Source of the DNA: Chloroflexota bacterium
Lineage (GTDB): Bacteria > Chloroflexota > Anaerolineae > Promineifilales > Promineifilaceae
Length of the DNA: 11,615 nucleotides
Direction: 5' to 3'
Assembly: GCA_963169155.1 (NCBI GenBank)
Contig: CAUJGI010000551.1
Span: 1-11,615, forward strand
Below, in pieces: positions 1 through 5,722 of the stretch. A program made the position numbers and the translations under genes. Numbering within the stretch: position 1 is the stretch's first letter; each line of letters starts with the position of its first letter. The notes under the pieces were generated by a model, which ran no database searches, was not told the DNA's origin, and saw only the letters and a list, made by a program, of their open reading frames with translations.

Positions 1-1
1 G

Positions 2-166
2 GTGCTGCAAGCAGCAGCGGCGCGCTATGGCGTCACCCACCTGCTGCTCGATAAGGACCATCCACTGCCGCTGGCAGAGCTGTACGCGCAGCAGGCAGCA
101 CCGCCGGGCTTTCAATTGCTGTTGGTCCGCGACGGCTACCAGCTCTACCAGCTTTCTTCACGATAA
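2..166 (+). CDS. C-terminal end of a protein, probably a membrane glycosyltransferase-like protein (5'-truncated)
   Basis: This is an open frame from the window edge to TAA at 164-166, giving the last 54 residues of a protein that starts outside the window. It contains a hydrophobic strand (THLLLD) followed by a charged turn, and a closing strand-rich segment with the motif DGYQLYQL. That pattern resembles the soluble C-terminal domain of many multi-pass GT-C-type glycosyltransferases, which often end in a 'xGYxLYxL' strand. The next gene starts only 9 bases after the stop and ends in a similar way (EAQYLVTAPGW ... MTVYELG), so the two are probably co-transcribed and of the same broad type. 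No catalytic motif is visible in this fragment. The coding call is fairly safe; the family is an inference from a short tail and neighbour resemblance. Confidence 0.6.
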   Translation: MLQAAAARYGVTHLLLDKDHPLPLAELYAQQAAPPGFQLLLVRDGYQLYQLSSR

Positions 167-175
167 GGTAACCAC

Positions 176-1711
176 ATGATACAAAATCGCCGCATTTGGG
201 TTTTGCTGGCCGTCATCATTGGCATGGCGCTTTTTCTTGGCCTGGCGGCACGGGATCGGCTGGGCTTCCCACTGGATGATGCCTGGATTCACCAGACATA
301 CGCACGGAATTTGGCGCGATACGGCCGTCTCGAATTCACTCCCGGCCTGCCCAGCGCCGGTTCCACTGCCCCCCTCTGGACGTTGCTGCTGGCTTTGGGC
401 TACCTGCTGCACCTGCCTTACCTCTTGTGGTCCAATCTACTCGGCGGTCTCTCATTGCTCTGGCTGGGCTGGAGCGGCATGCGCTTGTGGCAAATCTTGT
501 GGCCGGTGCAGGCCAGCCGGGCCTGGCTGGCGGGTGTGGTGTTGGTTTTTACCTGGCCGCTGTTGTGGGCCGCCGCCAGCGGCATGGAAACGCTCTTTTT
601 TGCCGCTGTTGGTTTGCAGTTAGCCGCCTGGTACGCCGAAATTGCCGCCACCAACACCTTCTCTTATCGCGATGCGGTGCGCCTGGGCTTTTTTGCCGGG
701 CTGCTCATCCTCACCCGCCCGGATGGTTTGCTGCTGCTGCTGCTTATTGCCGGGGGATTTTTCCTGCTGCCTGCGCCCACTGCGAAGCGGTTTGTGCGAA
801 TAGGCGTGCTGCTGGGAACGGCCGTACTGCCCCTCCTCCCCTACTTCCTCTTCAACTACGCCACCAGCGGCACCGTCTGGCCCAACACTCTTTATGCCAA
901 GCAGGTGGAATACGCGGCGGCGCTGGCCCAGCCGTTTGAGGGCCGTTTTTTGCAGCTGCTTTATCTGAGCTTGGGTGGGGCGGCTTCTGGCTGGCGGGGC
1001 GTCAGCAGCGCCCATTTGTTGCTGCTGCCAGGGCTGCTGGTGGCCGCCTGGCACGCCCTTCGGGCCGATTGGGCGCAGCGGCGGCTGCTTTTTTTGCTGC
1101 CCCTGCTGTGGGCGGGCGGGCATGTATTGCTCTATGCCTGGCGCTTACCGGTGACGTTTCAACACGGCCGTTACCTCATTCCGGTCATGCCGATCTGGGC
1201 AATTTACGGGCTGGCGGGGTGGGTACTGGTACTGTTATATAGTTCGTCAGAAAGTGACCGTACCTTGTGGCTAGGACAACAGGTGGCGCGCCTGTCCTTT
1301 ACCATCTTAATGCTGTTTTTCTTGTTGCAAGGGGCCTTAGCTTTTGCAACAGATGTCGCCATCGTTGAAGGGGAAATGGTTACCGTGGCGGGGTGGTTGG
1401 CCAACAACACCCCGCCCGATACCCTGATTGCTTCACATGATATTGGTGCAATTGGATACTTTGCGGAACGGCCGTTGCTTGACTTGGCTGGTTTAATTTC
1501 GCCTGAAGTAATCCCGTTGCTCCAGAGTGAATCGGCATTGACGCAATACATCCTTGACAGTGAGGCGCAGTATCTGGTGACCGCACCGGGATGGCCCTAT
1601 TCCCAAATCGCTAATCACCCATCAACTATTTGGCGCTTTACGACCGATTTTACACTCACCAAAGCGCAGGGGCTTAACAATATGACAGTTTACGAGTTGG
1701 GGGTACCCTAG
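176..1711 (+). CDS. Multi-pass membrane protein, probable GT-C-type glycosyltransferase (511 aa)
   Basis: This is a very hydrophobic protein with roughly ten membrane segments, starting with residues 7-25, and a soluble C-terminal region from about residue 400. The first outer loop carries the GT-C-like acidic pair Asp34-Asp35 in FPLDDAWIHQTYARNLA. It is followed by PSAGSTAPLWTLLLA, GMETLFFA, LTRPDGLL and WPNTLYAKQ, a run of motifs typical of bacterial AftB-like or uncharacterised GT-C enzymes. These transfer a sugar from a polyprenyl-phosphate donor on the outer face of the membrane. The start at 176 has a weak AAGGT sequence upstream and sits 9 bases after the preceding stop, so the two genes form a likely operon. 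Sugar, acceptor and pathway cannot be read from the sequence. A non-enzymatic polytopic protein of the same fold is possible but less likely. Four ACGGCCGT octamers lie inside the gene. Confidence 0.8.
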   Translation: MIQNRRIWVLLAVIIGMALFLGLAARDRLGFPLDDAWIHQTYARNLARYGRLEFTPGLPSAGSTAPLWTLLLALGYLLHLPYLLWSNLLGGLSLLWLGWSGMRLWQILWPVQASRAWLAGVVLVFTWPLLWAAASGMETLFFAAVGLQLAAWYAEIAATNTFSYRDAVRLGFFAGLLILTRPDGLLLLLLIAGGFFLLPAPTAKRFVRIGVLLGTAVLPLLPYFLFNYATSGTVWPNTLYAKQVEYAAALAQPFEGRFLQLLYLSLGGAASGWRGVSSAHLLLLPGLLVAAWHALRADWAQRRLLFLLPLLWAGGHVLLYAWRLPVTFQHGRYLIPVMPIWAIYGLAGWVLVLLYSSSESDRTLWLGQQVARLSFTILMLFFLLQGALAFATDVAIVEGEMVTVAGWLANNTPPDTLIASHDIGAIGYFAERPLLDLAGLISPEVIPLLQSESALTQYILDSEAQYLVTAPGWPYSQIANHPSTIWRFTTDFTLTKAQGLNNMTVYELGVP

Positions 1712-1921
1712 TCCTAGTACCCATTTTGTTAAAACCTGTTATACTGATTTTGCTCCTGTAATTTCTCAACATCCATCCAACTTTCATGGTTCCATGATTT
1801 ATGTAAGTTAGCCCAAAATCTGCAGCGCAATCAATGGGTAGAAGTCCCGATTGGTGCAGATTGCCCCTGGCAAGTTTAGGCAGATATGTACAAGACAAAA
1901 ATACAGAGCGAGGTAAAAATT

Positions 1922-2614
1922 ATGAGAGAACAAACCGAATTACTTATTGTTGATGACCATCCCGTTTTCCGTCAGGGTCTGCGTGACGTGTTGGAAACCG
2001 ATTCCCGCATCAAGGTTGTGGGTGAAGCGGCCGATGGTGAAGTTGCCATCGAAATGGCCTATGAGATCAATCCTGAAGTTATTTTGATGGACATTAACCT
2101 GCCCACTATCAATGGGTTGCAGGTAACTCGTAAAATCAAGGCGCAGCTGCCCGACGTGAAAGTGATCATGATCACGGGCTACGATGATGCCGAGCAGGTT
2201 TTCCACGCCATTCGCGCCGGCGCGTCGGCCTACTGCCCCAAAGACATCACCCCAGAAGCGCTGATCAATATCATCCATACAGTTCGCGATGGCAACTACT
2301 ACGTCGAAGAAAAGACCATGTCTTATGATGAGTTGATGCATTGGGTCGAGCAGCGAATCGGCCGTTTTAGCGGTCCCCTGATTAGCGATTCGGAAGATCT
2401 GTTTGTGCCGCTGTCCCCGCGTGAAATGGAAATTCTGGAGCATGTGACCCGGGGCTTGAGCAATAAAGAGATTGCGTATAAACTAGGCATCAGTCATCAA
2501 ACCGTTAAAAACCACATGACGGCTATTTTGCGCAAGCTGCGGGTGGACGACCGTACGCAAGCGGCCGTTTATGCGTTACGGCATGGTTGGGTTCGCCTGG
2601 AGGGCTCGCGTTAA
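1922..2614 (+). CDS. NarL/LuxR-family response regulator (230 aa)
   Basis: This is a cytoplasmic DNA-binding response regulator. The receiver domain (about residues 6-122) has all key residues: acidic pair Asp11-Asp12, phospho-acceptor Asp57 in VILMDINLP, Thr85 in MITGY and Lys107 in CPKD. A linker follows, then a LuxR/GerE helix-turn-helix from about residue 166 (LSPREMEILEHVTRGLSNKEIA, then GISHQTVKNHMTAILRKL). I chose ATG at 1922 because GAGG at about 1908-1911 gives a proper spacing. An in-frame ATG at 1886 would add 12 residues ahead of the receiver and lacks a good ribosome site. The gene is followed 24 bases later by a histidine kinase gene, its likely partner. The receiver plus LuxR architecture is that of NarL/DegU. 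Target genes are unknown; the pilin and tad operon directly downstream are candidates by position only. Confidence 0.93.
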   Translation: MREQTELLIVDDHPVFRQGLRDVLETDSRIKVVGEAADGEVAIEMAYEINPEVILMDINLPTINGLQVTRKIKAQLPDVKVIMITGYDDAEQVFHAIRAGASAYCPKDITPEALINIIHTVRDGNYYVEEKTMSYDELMHWVEQRIGRFSGPLISDSEDLFVPLSPREMEILEHVTRGLSNKEIAYKLGISHQTVKNHMTAILRKLRVDDRTQAAVYALRHGWVRLEGSR

Positions 2615-2638
2615 CCCAAAACCGAGGAAAAACAATAC

Positions 2639-3718
2639 ATGGTAAGCACAGCTAGAATGGACAATGACTTTTCGTTAGATTCTTTTTTGGAAGAAACGCA
2701 CAAGGATTACGAGCAAACCCAAAGAGATCTAAAAGAAATTGACATTCTCATTAAACAAAGTGCGGCAGAGGTTGAGCGATTAGCCCAGCGTAATTCCCAG
2801 GTCACCAGCTACACGCGCCAACTTCAAACTAACTTTGAGACGCTACCGCGCGAAGATATCAAAGAAGCCTACGAAGCGCTCAATGATGTGCAGCAGCGTC
2901 TGTTTACCATGCGCGGCCAGCTGGAAAAGCTGCAAAGCGATCAGCGGAACCTGGAGCGATTGGCTGAATTCCAAAGAAAAATCATCGAACTAAGTGGAGG
3001 TTCAGCCCTTCTTCCTAAATCCGGGCGCCGCGGCGGTAGCATGGAGCAGCCGAATGTCATTCGGGTCATCCAAACGGAAGAGGCGGTGCGCCAGGGTCTG
3101 GTTCGTAAGATGCACGACAGCGTCGCTTCATCTATCAGTAACTTCATCTTACAGGCAGAAATTTGCCAACGTTTCTTCGATGTCAATCCCGACCGCGCCC
3201 GCACCGAACTCAACGCCCTCAAAAGCTCCGCTGGCGCTACCTTCAGCAATGTGAAAGATTTCATCTTCGACCTGCGCCCCATGATGTTGGACGATTTAGG
3301 TGTGATTCCGACGCTGCGCCGTTATGCCGAATCTTTCCAGGAAAAAAATGGTGTTCCGGTGCCTGTTACGGTTACCGGTGTAGAGCGTCGGCTGGAAAGC
3401 CACATTGAAGTAACCGTTTTCCGCAATGTACAGGAATTGTTGCAGAACGCCATGAACCATGCGCAGGCCAGTCAGATACAGGTTCAGGTTGATATGGGCC
3501 AAGATCAGGTAACGGCCGTTGTCGAAGACAATGGCAGCGGCTTCAACGTAGAAGATGCTCTCAGTAGCGGCAACAAAACAATTGGTCTGGCTACCCTTAG
3601 AGAAAGAACCGAAATGCTTGGCGGCGAACTAAACATCCAAAGTAACCTGGGTCAGGGTACAAGAGTAGAGTTTTTGATCCCGATCACTGAAGAGGCCGGC
3701 TTTGGCGGTTCGTATTAA
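2639..3718 (+). CDS. Cytoplasmic DegS/NarX-class histidine kinase with N-terminal coiled coil (359 aa)
   Basis: This is a soluble sensor kinase with no membrane segment or signal peptide. Residues about 15-115 are charged and heptad-like (for example AEVERLAQRNSQV and QRLFTMRGQLEKLQS), a long coiled coil as in DegS of Bacillus. The HisKA_3 dimerisation domain has phospho-acceptor His159 in RKMHDSVASSIS. The region DLRPMMLDDLGVIPTLRRY is typical of the family. The ATPase domain has Asn273 in QELLQNAMNHA (N box), Asp297-Gly301 in EDNGSGF (G1) and the GLATLRERTEMLGG segment (G2). The start at 2639 has GAGG at 2624-2627; an ATG at 2657 is a weaker alternative. It lies 24 bases after the response regulator gene, so the two form one unit. 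An oddity is Ser164 where DxxxQ-type sensors have the phosphatase Gln. The input signal is unknown; a cytoplasmic cue or partner protein is likely given the lack of membrane anchoring. Confidence 0.92.
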   Translation: MVSTARMDNDFSLDSFLEETHKDYEQTQRDLKEIDILIKQSAAEVERLAQRNSQVTSYTRQLQTNFETLPREDIKEAYEALNDVQQRLFTMRGQLEKLQSDQRNLERLAEFQRKIIELSGGSALLPKSGRRGGSMEQPNVIRVIQTEEAVRQGLVRKMHDSVASSISNFILQAEICQRFFDVNPDRARTELNALKSSAGATFSNVKDFIFDLRPMMLDDLGVIPTLRRYAESFQEKNGVPVPVTVTGVERRLESHIEVTVFRNVQELLQNAMNHAQASQIQVQVDMGQDQVTAVVEDNGSGFNVEDALSSGNKTIGLATLRERTEMLGGELNIQSNLGQGTRVEFLIPITEEAGFGGSY

Positions 3719-3959
3719 CGTTGCTTGACAACCTGGTCATATAACTGGTACCCTGAAATTTGTCTTCCTTAGTAATGCAAAGCGTAAGGTACTAGGACTA
3801 CTATATTAATTAAGTAACTGGCCAGTAAAAAGTTAAAAAGAATCAAACAAAGTACCACACTCCTATTGTGAGAACGTCCAGAAAATATTAAGCTGACAAG
3901 CGTAAATTTGTAACTTAATTTGCGATTGAATTTGTAAACTGTAAAGGAGGTTTCGACAC
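3719..3959 (+). promoter_or_regulatory. AT-rich upstream region of the Flp pilin gene
   Basis: This 241-base stretch holds no gene and is clearly AT-richer than its surroundings, so it probably contains the pilin promoter and control sites. Visible elements are a consensus TTGACA at 3725-3730 with only a weak TACCCT (3749-3754, 18-base spacer) as partner, and a second weak pair TTGTGA/TAAGCT (3866-3871 and 3889-3894). There is a perfect 10-bp palindrome ACTGGCCAGT at 3817-3826 and TAACTGG twice in direct orientation (3742-3748 and 3815-3821). The word GGTACTAGGACTA (3788-3800) occurs in inverted orientation upstream of the response regulator gene. No single promoter stands out, so the transcription start is not assigned. 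Confidence 0.4.
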
Positions 3960-4112
3960 ATGTTATTCTTACACCGTGAAGATGGACAAGGCTTGGTAGA
4001 ATATGCATTGGTATTGGTCCTCGTGGCCGTCGTCGTTATTGCTATTTTGACCCTGCTCGGTCCGCAAATTGGTAACGTATTTAGCCGTATCGTTGATGGT
4101 CTCGATGCCTAA
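3960..4112 (+). CDS. flp: Flp/Fap-type pilin subunit (50 aa)
   Basis: This is a tiny prepilin, the main subunit of a Tad (Flp) pilus. It has a 9-residue leader (MLFLHREDG), a predicted prepilin peptidase cut between Gly9 and Gln10, and a mature start QGLVEYALVLVLVAVVV. This is the G/xxxxEY signature, with Glu at mature +5 and Tyr at +6, leading straight into one hydrophobic helix (about residues 16-34). A short polar tail (GNVFSRIVDGLDA) ends the protein, within the usual 50-70 residue range. The start is fixed by a near-perfect Shine-Dalgarno AAAGGAGG (3943-3950) nine bases upstream, suggesting strong translation. An intrinsic terminator at 4166-4198 separates it from the motor genes, so pilin can be made in excess over the assembly machine. 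The gene is easy to miss because of its size. Confidence 0.93.
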   Translation: MLFLHREDGQGLVEYALVLVLVAVVVIAILTLLGPQIGNVFSRIVDGLDA

Positions 4113-4165
4113 TCACTGGCAATATTCATTTTAAGACATATTCGTTGTTTGTTTTTTAGAGGCCG

Positions 4166-4198
4166 GAGCCCTATCGTTTGATAGGGCTCAATTTTTTT
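4166..4198 (+). terminator. Rho-independent terminator after the Flp pilin gene
   Basis: A perfect 10-bp stem, GAGCCCTATC (4166-4175) and GATAGGGCTC (4180-4189), with a GTTT loop, is followed by AA and seven T residues. It lies 53 bases after the pilin stop codon and upstream of the strong tad promoter, so it should isolate the pilin transcript from the motor operon. Confidence 0.93.
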
Positions 4199-4243
4199 GT
4201 TTTTACCCTTGCATCTCCTGCGTTTTATATCCCGCTTCCCCTA

Positions 4244-4271
4244 TTGACAATGTTATGGATCATAGTATGAT
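4244..4271 (+). promoter_or_regulatory. Sigma-70-type promoter for the tad motor operon
   Basis: A perfect -35 box TTGACA (4244-4249), a 16-base spacer and a near-perfect -10 box TATGAT (4266-4271) lie just after the pilin terminator and on the same strand as cpaE. The predicted start is near 4278, leaving a leader of about 150 bases before the cpaE ATG. This is the clearest promoter in the window. Confidence 0.8.
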
Positions 4272-4430
4272 GGTCTAAACCCCGCTTATGGGGCATAATA
4301 TTATGTAGATATAACTAACAACATCTCCTAAACCCCTCGTTTGAAAAATATCTTTGGAGAAAACGCATAAGACTCTGTAAAACAATATACAGTGTAAGAA
4401 GCGTAAGACAAATCACCTTTTGGACAGATA
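4272..4430 (+). promoter_or_regulatory. Leader/operator region of cpaE with a 12-bp palindrome
   Basis: No gene is present here. Around and just after the predicted transcription start there is a small hairpin CCCC-GCTTAT-GGGG (4280-4293). It directly abuts a perfect 12-bp palindrome CATAATATTATG (4294-4305), positioned like an operator. CTAAACCCC occurs twice (4275-4283 and 4328-4336), so either CCCC could pair with the same GGGG. A further inverted repeat CTGTA-N8-TACAG is at 4375-4392. It does not match the c-di-GMP (GEMM) riboswitch core as I know it. The cpaE ribosome site is weak (GGA at 4422-4424), which would allow control at translation. The function is inferred. Confidence 0.4.
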
Positions 4431-5720
4431 ATGGCAGGAAATATTCGCGTACTGATTGTAGATGACTTACCCGAGACACGGGAAAACGTTCGCAAACTTC
4501 TACAGTTTGAATCGGACATAGAAGTAATTGGCCAGGCTGGAACCGGTGAAGAAGCCGTAAGAATGGCCAAAGAACACCAGCCAGACATCATTTTGATGGA
4601 CATAAATATGCCGGGCATTGACGGCATAGGTGCCAGTCAACAAATCACTGAGTCCGTGCCTTCTGTTCAGATCATTATTATGTCTGTGCAGAGCGATCCC
4701 AATTATCTACGCCGGGCCATGATGGCAGGGGCGCGTGACTTCTTAACTAAACCCTTTGGTGGCGACGAGTTGGTTGCCGCTATTCGCCGGGTTCACGATA
4801 AACGCCCCTCGGTCACCTCTGCGCCGGCACGTCAGGCACGTCAGGTTAGCAGCCATGCTCCCGTTGAGCAAATGGCCCCGCCTGAAGGAAACGTAATTGC
4901 TGTTTATAGTCCCAAAGGTGGCGCCGGATGCACAACAACGGCAATTAATCTGGCTGTTGCGCTCGCTCGTAGAGGCAGACGGACAATTTTGGTTGATGGC
5001 AGCTTGCAGTTTGGGGATGTTTCTGTCATGCTCAACATGAAGGCAATGACCAGTATTGCCGATTTAAGTGATCGGGGCAGTGAGTTGGATCAGGAACTGA
5101 TCAGCAGCATCTCCCAGGTGCATCGCAGTAATCTCAATGTCCTTCTTGCGCCGCCACGTCCAGAAATGGCCGATGTGGTTACTGAAGAAAACCTTAAACA
5201 ATTACTAGGGGTATTGAAAGAATCGTTTGACTTCATTATTGTGGACACAACATCTTACCTGAGCGAGAAGACGCTGGCCATGTTGGACTTTGCTGACAAG
5301 ATCGTCTTGATTACTCAGCAGAATTTGTCTAGCTTGAAAAATGTAAGCCGTTTTTTTGATCTGGCTGAAAGTTTGGAATATGAAACCCAAAAGGTGTGGC
5401 TGGTTGTAAATCGCGCCAAAAGTAAGCAGGGTAAAGGTATTTCTGTTCACGATGTGGGCAAGGCGTTAAAGCGGCCGATTTATGGCACAATTCCCGATGA
5501 TGAAGTTACCGTGACTGATGCTTCAAATCAGGGTGTGCCCATGGTAATGGGTGAACATCAAAAGAAGCCAATTAGTCTGGCCATCATTAAAATTGCTGAT
5601 CAGATTGCAAAGGAATTAATGGAAGGCAAAACGCCGATGAGCAACAATAAAGCTGAGTCGGAAAAATCGAGTGGTTTATTTGGCCGGCTTTTTAGTCGTC
5701 GCGAAAAGGCTGGAGGATAA
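4431..5720 (+). CDS. cpaE: Tad pilus assembly protein CpaE/TadZ: receiver domain plus MinD/ParA-like ATPase (429 aa)
   Basis: CpaE/TadZ proteins place the Tad machine, usually at the cell pole. Residues about 4-122 form a receiver domain that keeps every phosphorylation residue: Asp11-Asp12, Asp57 in ILMDINMP, Ser85 and Lys107-Pro108. A Pro/Ala/Gln-rich linker (about 126-152), which includes a 9-base tandem repeat (4826-4843, coding ARQARQ), leads to a SIMIBI ATPase. Its deviant Walker A is PKGGAGCTTT, with signature Lys162 kept but Cys167 in place of the usual second Lys; such changes are common in this family. The A' motif ILVDGSLQFGD and the Walker B-like FIIVDTTSY follow. The C-terminus is a Ser/Lys-rich stretch and GLFGRLFSRREK (415-426), which looks like a MinD membrane-targeting helix. 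It is the first gene of the motor operon, ending 2 bases before cpaF. The start codon has only a weak ribosome site. Confidence 0.93.
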   Translation: MAGNIRVLIVDDLPETRENVRKLLQFESDIEVIGQAGTGEEAVRMAKEHQPDIILMDINMPGIDGIGASQQITESVPSVQIIIMSVQSDPNYLRRAMMAGARDFLTKPFGGDELVAAIRRVHDKRPSVTSAPARQARQVSSHAPVEQMAPPEGNVIAVYSPKGGAGCTTTAINLAVALARRGRRTILVDGSLQFGDVSVMLNMKAMTSIADLSDRGSELDQELISSISQVHRSNLNVLLAPPRPEMADVVTEENLKQLLGVLKESFDFIIVDTTSYLSEKTLAMLDFADKIVLITQQNLSSLKNVSRFFDLAESLEYETQKVWLVVNRAKSKQGKGISVHDVGKALKRPIYGTIPDDEVTVTDASNQGVPMVMGEHQKKPISLAIIKIADQIAKELMEGKTPMSNNKAESEKSSGLFGRLFSRREKAGG

Positions 5721-5722
5721 CT

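Noticed and set aside
620..1123. A 167-codon open frame on the minus strand inside the glycosyltransferase-like gene
   Set aside because: It is rich in Gln, Pro, Gly and Arg as expected of the antisense of Leu-rich GC-rich DNA, has no family motif, and sits fully inside a well-supported + strand gene.
1740..1745. Promoter for the response regulator gene (TATACT)
   Set aside because: The -10 is good but no acceptable -35 lies 16-18 bases upstream; too weak to call.
3725..3754. Promoter TTGACA-N18-TACCCT for flp
   Set aside because: The -35 is perfect but the -10 matches only three of six bases, and it would leave a leader of about 200 bases; kept only as a remark, not as a called promoter.
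3769..4008. A 79-codon minus-strand frame over the flp upstream region
   Set aside because: Low-complexity translation of AT-rich DNA overlapping the pilin start; no ribosome site or motif.
4375..4392. LexA-like box CTGT...ACAG
   Set aside because: The two halves are 10 bases apart instead of 8, and nothing nearby is an SOS gene.
4272..4430. c-di-GMP (GEMM) riboswitch before cpaE
   Set aside because: Tad loci can be c-di-GMP controlled, but the conserved GEMM core and tetraloop-receptor pattern are not visible in the leader.
4826..4843. Tandem 9-base repeat in cpaE as a mobile or phase-variable element
   Set aside because: It has only two units and keeps the frame in a flexible linker; it is ordinary linker variation.
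4911..4940. CpaE ATPase as a broken, inactive gene because of the missing second Walker Lys
   Set aside because: Atypical Walker A motifs are usual in CpaE/TadZ and the remaining motifs are intact, so this is not decay.
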